Shown: one piece after another, positions 32,470-40,321 of the stretch
Layout: each line of letters begins with the position of its first letter
Position numbering within the stretch: the stretch's first letter is position 1
DNA from: Candidatus Magasanikiibacteriota bacterium
GTDB lineage: Bacteria; Patescibacteriota; Patescibacteriia; Magasanikbacterales; UBA922
Direction of reading: 5' to 3'
Assembly (NCBI GenBank): GCA_018061685.1
Contig: JAGOTR010000004.1
Coordinates: 1-40,321, forward strand
DNA length: 40,321 nucleotides
The notes under the pieces: model-generated
What the model was told of the DNA's origin: nothing
What the model saw: only the letters and a program-made list of their open reading frames with translations
The model's database searches: none
Program-made: the position numbers and the translations under genes

Positions 32470-33042
32470 ATGGTATATACACGAATCTTGTTGAAAAAAA
32501 GTATTATCTCAATCGTATTGATGTCGATTGTGTCGCTTACCGCGTTTCCTCAAACCGTTGAAGCTCGAAAAGAAGAAACCATACGAGAAACCGTAAAAGC
32601 GTTGTTTCAAAAAGACTCAATACAAAACATTTCATTTCCCCAAAGTAACACGCGTGCTCCTCGCGCGGTAAGAACGATGACGTTGACTGCCTACACGAGT
32701 CATGCGAATCAAACCGACTCTACGCCGTTTTTACCTGCGGATGGAAAAGACTACCGTGTTGATTTTGAAAAGTACCAAGTGGTACGAGCTATCGCTTCAA
32801 ATGATTATCCATTAGGAACAGAATTACGGATTCCAGAGCTTGAAAAACACTTTCCTGAATTATTTGCTCATGGTGAGGCTGTATTCACTGTTCGTGATCG
32901 TATGAATGCACGATATACAGGGAAAAATAGAATGGATGTTTACGTATTACTTGCAAATGAAAAAGGTGAGATTGACTTAGATGCCTCGTTGAAAGCTGCC
33001 AAGCAGTTTGGCGTTAGACGTTTGAGTGTTGAAATCTTGTAA
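32470..33042 (+). CDS. Secreted 3D-domain (DPBB) protein, putative cell-wall lytic factor
   Basis: A 190-residue secreted protein with a signal peptide at about 1-32 (SIVLMSIVSLTAFPQTVEA). The C-terminal 3D domain (about 68-190) has the double-psi barrel pattern: TLTAYTSHANQTDSTPF, then VRAIASNDYPLGTELRI, VFTVRDRMNARYTGKNRMDVYV and the closing AKQFGVRRLSVEIL. The conserved aspartates in RDRM and RMDVY are present. Relatives such as YuiC and the Rpf/MltA fold act as lytic transglycosylases or stationary-phase wall factors. With PBP1A, divergently encoded, it forms a wall synthesis and remodelling pair. Confidence 0.88.
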   Translation: MVYTRILLKKSIISIVLMSIVSLTAFPQTVEARKEETIRETVKALFQKDSIQNISFPQSNTRAPRAVRTMTLTAYTSHANQTDSTPFLPADGKDYRVDFEKYQVVRAIASNDYPLGTELRIPELEKHFPELFAHGEAVFTVRDRMNARYTGKNRMDVYVLLANEKGEIDLDASLKAAKQFGVRRLSVEIL

Positions 33043-33063
33043 TATACATACAAAAAATAAAAA

Positions 33064-33091
33064 AGCTCGGCCGATAGGCTGAGCTTTTTTT
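33064..33091 (+). terminator. Terminator of the 3D-domain gene
   Basis: A 9-bp stem (33064-33072 with 33077-33085, one G-U pair, GATA loop) followed by T7. Confidence 0.88.
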
Positions 33092-33132
33092 GTGTTTTTT
33101 CGTAGGTGACCCTCTTAAAAAGAAGGGAGTTG

Positions 33133-33204
<72 letters not shown>

Positions 33205-33208
33205 GTAA

Positions 33209-33352
33209 TATGCTGATATACAGATAATCCAGATTTACGGATAATATTGTTGATTGGGTGAATAGCTTATTGGATTTTCGTACTATTAATTCAATACTCT
33301 ATTCCTACAATCAACCACATCTGTAAATTTGGATTATCTGTATATCCGCATT
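33209..33352. repeat. 148-bp-type palindromic element, copy 2
   Basis: Arms nearly identical to copy 1 (GATATACAGATAAT-CCAGATTTACGG and its complement) flank a different AT-rich centre. The two arms differ from each other at only a few bases. It lies between tRNA-Cys and polA, within a 200-bp stretch that has no gene. Confidence 0.85.
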
Positions 33353-33410
33353 ATTTTATCATTGCTGGGTCTTTTTTTCAAGTACCTCATGTGTTATGAT
33401 ACTCGGGTAT

Positions 33411-36110
33411 ATGAAACACCCAGAGACACTTTTCGTTATTATTGATGGGCATGCGATTATTCATAGAGCATACCATGCACTCCCACCCATGACAACCAAG
33501 GATGGTACGGTGGTGCATGCCGTGTATGGATTTGCATCCATGCTTATGAAAGTCATTGAAACACTGCACCCTACCCATATTGCGGTGGCTTTTGATGTTG
33601 CGGGTGGAACGTTTCGTGATGAGGTATTTGCGGACTATAAAGGAACCAGAAAGCCAGCGGACGATGATTTGTATGCCCAAATACCACTGGTATATGAGTT
33701 GGTTGAGGCTTTTGGTATACCTATCTACACCCAAGAGGGGTATGAGGCCGATGATGTTATTGGTACGGTGGTAAAGAGTTTGGGAAAGAAAAAAATTAAA
33801 AGTGTTGTGGTAACGGGTGATAAAGACCTTCTTCAGCTCGTTGACGAGTGTATTGGTGTGTATCTTTTGAAAAAAGGTATGTCTGAAGGGCTTACCTATA
33901 CTCCAGCATTGGTTCAAGAACAGTTTGGTTTTTTACCAGAATTTATTCCTGATTGGAAAGCACTTCGGGGTGACCCATCGGATAATATTCCGGGTATTGC
34001 GGGCATTGGAGAAAAAACAGCAACGACGTTAATTCAGGCACTCGGAAGTCTTGATGATATCTATCGAATACTCGAAAAAGATTCTTCCAAATTATTGGAC
34101 GTTGTTCGTGCTGGTGTTATTCAAAAATTACAAACAGGAGAAAAAACTGCTCGCATGAGCTATACCTTAGCGACTATTTGTACGACCGTACCAGATTTGA
34201 ATTTTGATATGGATACGTGCGTATTGGGGGAGACACTTCCGGTAGAAAAAATAAAAACACTGTTTCAAAAATTTGAATTTTTTTCTTTAATAAAACGACT
34301 CGGACCGCAGCGTGCTTCTTTGGAGGAAAAAACATCAGGGTCTGTATCTGTTGTAAAACAAAAAAAAATACAACCACCTGGACAGGTGACAGAAAAAAAT
34401 AAGAAGGAATTTTTTAAAAAATTGCAGCAGTCGGATGTTATTTTTATTCGAGAGGTGGTGGAGGGTGATGATATGAATCCAACGGCGCTCGCTGGTTTTT
34501 TATTTTTTTTGGAGAGTCAGGCATTTTTTCTTACCCAGGGCAGCGTACACCAAGAAAAAGATACTCTCGTCTCAATTTTTTCTGACACAAAAAAGATAGT
34601 CGTGGGACATGACTTGAAACAATGTTTGAAAGCACTGTTACTGTATACTATTGACGTCCACGCGCAATTGTTTGATGTAATGATTGCCTCGTATGTATTG
34701 AATTCAAGTAGTCGCGCTCATGATCTATTTTCGATTGTTGAGCGGGAACTTGGGAAGACACTGTCACCCGTTTCTGTCCAAAAGACACTTCTTGGCGTTT
34801 CTCCCGATGCTTTTTTAGAGGGGTTAGTATGTTGCGAGTCACTCTATGATGTATATAAAAAACGCCTTACTGAAGACGAAAATTTAGGGCTATTTACGAG
34901 CATGGAAATGCCGCTTATACCAGTGCTGACACAAATGGAAGTGAATGGTATTTTTGTTGATATCCCCGAGTTAGAGAAGTTGTCATCACGCGTCACAAAA
35001 GATATTGCAAAAAGAGAAAAAAATATTTGGAAACAAGCAGGCAAAGAATTTAATGTTGCATCATCTGTTCAGTTGCGAGATATATTGTTTGATACCATGC
35101 AACTTCCAACACAAGGAATTAAAAAAGGCAAAACAGGGTATTCGACCGCTGCATCAGAATTAGAAAAATTGCGAGACATCGACCCTATTATTCTTGACAT
35201 TGAACAATTTCGAGAATTGGAAAAATTACGGAACACATACATCGATGTATTGCCGACACTGGTAAACCCAGATACAAAAAGAATTCACACCCATTTTAAT
35301 CAAACGGTTGCGGCAACAGGTCGACTTTCAAGCACCAATCCCAATTTACAAAACATTCCCATCCGAACTGAATTGGGTCGCGATATTCGGCGTACCTTTA
35401 TTGCGGCACCTGGATACACATTAATTGCTGCCGATTACTCGCAAATTGAACTTCGTATTGTTGCTTCGCTTGCACAAGACAAAAACATGTTGGCAATTTT
35501 TGAGCGAGGAGAAGACATTCATACGGCAACAGCCGCTGCAATTCACGGTGTCCCACTCCAAGACGTCACAAAAGATATGCGTCGTTCTGCCAAAGAAGTG
35601 AATTTTGGTATTCTGTATGGTATGGGCGCGTATGGTTTGGCCTGGCGTGCCGGCATTTTGCAGGCAGATGCAAAACGCTTTATTGATGCGTATTTTGAAA
35701 CATTTTCTGGTGTAAAAAAGTATTTGGAAGAAACCGTGACTATTGCAAAAAAAACAGGATATGTAGAAACCTTGTTTGGTCGAAAACGGCATATTCCAGA
35801 ATTGACTTCGCCTAATTTTCAACTCCGACAAGCGGCTGAACGTATGGCTATTAACATGCCAGTGCAGGGGACTGCCGCTGACATTATGAAGTTGGCGATG
35901 ATTGCCGTCGACACCACGCTTGATGCGTATGCACTCACCGATGCACGGTTGCTCTTGCAAGTGCACGATGAGTTGGTGCTTGAGGTGAAACCTGAATTGG
36001 CACAAGAAATTGCCGATAAAGTACAATCTGATATGCAAAGTGTTTCGGCTCTTCGCGTACCTATTGATGTGTCTGTATCAATTGGCACGTGTTGGGGCGA
36101 TATGAAATAA
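33411..36110 (+). CDS. polA: DNA polymerase I
   Basis: An 899-residue PolA with three modules. The N-terminal 5'-3' exonuclease (about 1-290) has FVIIDGHAIIHRAYHALP, YEADDVIGT, VVTGDKDLLQLV and LRGDPSDNIPGIAGIGEKTA. The central 3'-5' exonuclease-like region (about 300-500) lacks the catalytic D-x-E of its first motif and is probably inactive. The polymerase has motif A DYSQIELRI (about 675), motif B with KEVNFGILYGM (about 727) and motif C QVHDELVLEV (about 850). An ATG at 33396 overlaps the TATGAT -10 element, so the ATG at 33411 is preferred and the mRNA is almost leaderless. It performs nick translation and repair. Confidence 0.95.
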   Translation: MKHPETLFVIIDGHAIIHRAYHALPPMTTKDGTVVHAVYGFASMLMKVIETLHPTHIAVAFDVAGGTFRDEVFADYKGTRKPADDDLYAQIPLVYELVEAFGIPIYTQEGYEADDVIGTVVKSLGKKKIKSVVVTGDKDLLQLVDECIGVYLLKKGMSEGLTYTPALVQEQFGFLPEFIPDWKALRGDPSDNIPGIAGIGEKTATTLIQALGSLDDIYRILEKDSSKLLDVVRAGVIQKLQTGEKTARMSYTLATICTTVPDLNFDMDTCVLGETLPVEKIKTLFQKFEFFSLIKRLGPQRASLEEKTSGSVSVVKQKKIQPPGQVTEKNKKEFFKKLQQSDVIFIREVVEGDDMNPTALAGFLFFLESQAFFLTQGSVHQEKDTLVSIFSDTKKIVVGHDLKQCLKALLLYTIDVHAQLFDVMIASYVLNSSSRAHDLFSIVERELGKTLSPVSVQKTLLGVSPDAFLEGLVCCESLYDVYKKRLTEDENLGLFTSMEMPLIPVLTQMEVNGIFVDIPELEKLSSRVTKDIAKREKNIWKQAGKEFNVASSVQLRDILFDTMQLPTQGIKKGKTGYSTAASELEKLRDIDPIILDIEQFRELEKLRNTYIDVLPTLVNPDTKRIHTHFNQTVAATGRLSSTNPNLQNIPIRTELGRDIRRTFIAAPGYTLIAADYSQIELRIVASLAQDKNMLAIFERGEDIHTATAAAIHGVPLQDVTKDMRRSAKEVNFGILYGMGAYGLAWRAGILQADAKRFIDAYFETFSGVKKYLEETVTIAKKTGYVETLFGRKRHIPELTSPNFQLRQAAERMAINMPVQGTAADIMKLAMIAVDTTLDAYALTDARLLLQVHDELVLEVKPELAQEIADKVQSDMQSVSALRVPIDVSVSIGTCWGDMK

Positions 36111-36112
36111 CC

Positions 36113-36230
36113 CATCTTCGCTCCTACTGAGGTCGGAGCTTCGCCGGGCAGGGAAAGGTATGACGTTATCAAAAACTTGCCCGGTGTAGTCCTCCCGTAG
36201 CCCTCAGGCGAAGGTGGACGAAGCCGGGTA
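36113..36230. repeat. GC-rich interspersed palindrome after polA
   Basis: A long imperfect hairpin. CCATCTTCGC pairs with GCGAAGGTGG, CTGAGG with CCTCAG, and CCGGGCA with TGCCCGG. It starts 2 nt after the polA stop and probably forms its mRNA 3' end. It belongs with the repeats at 14399 and 18731. Confidence 0.65.
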
Positions 36231-36263
36231 ATTTCTCTTTGTACAGACAAAAAGTAGGTGATG

Positions 36264-36272
36264 TGCTATACT
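36264..36272 (+). promoter_or_regulatory. Extended -10 promoter of the propeller-protein gene
   Basis: TGCTATACT (36264-36272) is an extended -10 element, about 65 nt before the start. No clear -35. Confidence 0.5.
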
Positions 36273-36339
36273 TGTATTAGAGAAGAAAAAAACTGTTCTT
36301 ATATACAGCTTTTTTCTCTATTTTTGGTCGCATTTTCTC

Positions 36340-39870
<3,531 letters not shown>

Positions 39871-39873
39871 AAA

Positions 39874-39904
39874 AAGATTCTTGTCTAGTGCAAGAATCTT
39901 TTTT
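39874..39904 (+). terminator. Terminator of the propeller-protein gene
   Basis: A perfect 10-bp stem (39874-39883 with 39891-39900, seven-base loop) followed by a T-run. Confidence 0.9.
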
Positions 39905-39905
39905 G

Positions 39906-39934
39906 TTGACGAAACGCTTTTTTTGCTGTAAAGT
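39906..39934 (+). promoter_or_regulatory. Promoter of tRNA-Ala
   Basis: TTGACG (39906-39911), 17 bases and TAAAGT (39929-39934). The leader contains a TGTTAACT/AGTTAACA hairpin (39964-39971 with 39978-39985). Confidence 0.7.
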
Positions 39935-39994
39935 TTCTAATCATTAATACCCAGTGAGTTAATTGTTAACTGTGAAGAGTTAACAGTCAACGCA

Positions 39995-40067
39995 GGGCCC
40001 GTAGCGTAACGGTTATCGCGCTTCCATGGCATGGAAGAGGTTAGGAGTTCGATTCTCCTCGGGTCCA
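39995..40067 (+). tRNA. tRNA-Ala (GGC)
   Basis: The cloverleaf has acceptor GGGCCCG with CGGGTCC, including the G3-U70 pair that marks alanine tRNAs. Anticodon stem CTTCC/GGAAG has loop ATGGCAT, giving GGC. T-stem is AGGAG/CTCCT. Discriminator is A and CCA is not encoded. Confidence 0.94.
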
Positions 40068-40074
40068 CATAATA

Positions 40075-40149
40075 TAGAGCGTCCCGACTGTGTCGGGAAG
40101 GTTAGCGGCCTGCCTGCCGGTAGGCAGGTTCAATTTTCCTCTGGTCCAC
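40075..40149 (+). pseudogene. Decayed partial copy of tRNA-Ala interrupted by palindromes
   Basis: The last 22 bases (40128-40149) match the tRNA-Ala T-arm and acceptor end (40047-40068) with only three mismatches. AGGTTAG upstream is also shared. In between sits the 20-bp palindrome CCTGCCTGCCGGTAGGCAGG (40109-40128). The anticodon-arm position is taken by the hairpin TCCCGAC-TGT-GTCGGGA (40082-40098). No cloverleaf forms, so it is not a functional tRNA. Confidence 0.65.
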
Positions 40150-40167
40150 TTCGTATACAAAAACAAA

Positions 40168-40193
40168 AATTCGAATAATTCGGATTTTTTTTT
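40168..40193 (+). terminator. Terminator of the tRNA-Ala transcript
   Basis: AATTCGAA (40168-40175) pairs with TTCGGATT (40179-40186, one G-U pair), loop TAA, followed by a T-run. Confidence 0.75.
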
Positions 40194-40227
40194 CAAAAAA
40201 ACTTGCTTGAAAGATGGGTATATCTAC

Positions 40228-40257
40228 TTGATTTTTTTCAAAATTCTGCCATACTAT
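40228..40257 (+). promoter_or_regulatory. Promoter of ychF
   Basis: TTGATT (40228-40233), 18 bases and TACTAT (40252-40257). The predicted leader is about 20 nt. Confidence 0.55.
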
Positions 40258-40282
40258 CCCCATTATTTCATGTTCTTCCCTT

Positions 40283-40321
40283 ATGCTCTCTATCGGAATC
40301 GTCGGCCTGCCAAACGTAGGC
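40283..40321 (+). CDS. ychF: YchF-type GTPase/ATPase (3' truncated by window edge)
   Basis: Only the first 13 codons are present: MLSIGIVGLPNVG. This matches the N-terminus of YchF (OLA1), whose G1 loop reads GLPNVGKST. YchF is an Obg-related P-loop protein that prefers ATP and binds ribosomes. Obg or another small GTPase is possible on so short a piece, but the distance from Met to the P-loop fits YchF best. Confidence 0.75.
   Translation, partial: MLSIGIVGLPNVG

Noticed and set aside
35421-36250. Two minus-strand open frames of 205 and 143 codons
   Set aside because: Both lie antisense to the conserved polymerase domain of polA and its 3' repeat.

Overview
The window looks like the replication-origin-proximal part of a Patescibacteria (Candidate Phyla Radiation) chromosome. 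This is an inference from several things. The DNA is AT-rich and genes are packed on both strands. Many starts have little or no Shine-Dalgarno sequence. Several lineage-flavoured proteins are present: small TrbC/VirB2-like membrane proteins, paired TrmB-like regulators, a LVIVD-propeller surface protein, a short YidD and very large orphan proteins. TGA is used as a stop codon (for example comM), so UGA is not recoded.

Layout. 1-950: two pilin-like membrane proteins. 951-3233: a glycolipid glycosyltransferase, tRNA-His and a stomatin-like protein, all on the minus strand. 3234-4494: an AT-rich non-coding block with three parS centromere sites, a TGTATACA palindrome and a possible small RNA. 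4495-9687: tRNA-Arg, rmuC, rpsT, holA, doxX, a DnaA-box-rich AT region, a strongly supported but unidentified structured RNA of about 410 nt, a DksA/TraR zinc-finger protein and lspA. 9669-9816: a 148-bp near-perfect palindromic element, found again at 33209-33352. 9843-12602: a ComM-like ATPase, a lipoprotein-like protein and a methyltransferase. 12677-14412: a GC-rich two-gene island with textbook ribosome binding sites, divergent from a TrmB-like regulator. 14524-18647: LysM/M23 peptidase, trigger factor, a DUF167 protein, yidD, rnpA and rpmH. 18648-21888: dnaA, a candidate oriC and dnaN. 22019-23947: a second GC-rich, strongly SD-led gene, again divergent from a TrmB-like regulator. 23965-32290: two very large orphan proteins (one with a C-terminal GNAT domain) and a class A penicillin-binding protein. 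32353-36110: a 3D-domain cell-wall protein, tRNA-Cys and polA. 36340-40321: a seven-repeat LVIVD propeller surface protein, tRNA-Ala with a decayed partial copy, and the start of ychF.

How it fits together. The chromosome-maintenance parts sit close to one another: dnaA, dnaN, a DnaA-trio unwinding element between them, further DnaA boxes at 8.1 and 19.0 kb, and a parS cluster about 15 kb from dnaA. rpmH-rnpA-yidD is the conserved cluster left of dnaA, but yidC does not follow it. Cell-envelope functions recur: lipoprotein signal peptidase, PBP1A, an M23 hydrolase, a 3D-domain protein, a glycolipid synthase and a large secreted propeller protein. The AT-rich intergenic spaces are dotted with GC-rich palindromic repeats. 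The least explained features are the repeated arrangement of a GC-rich SD-led island opposite a TrmB regulator, the 8.3-8.7 kb RNA, and the 148-bp palindromes.
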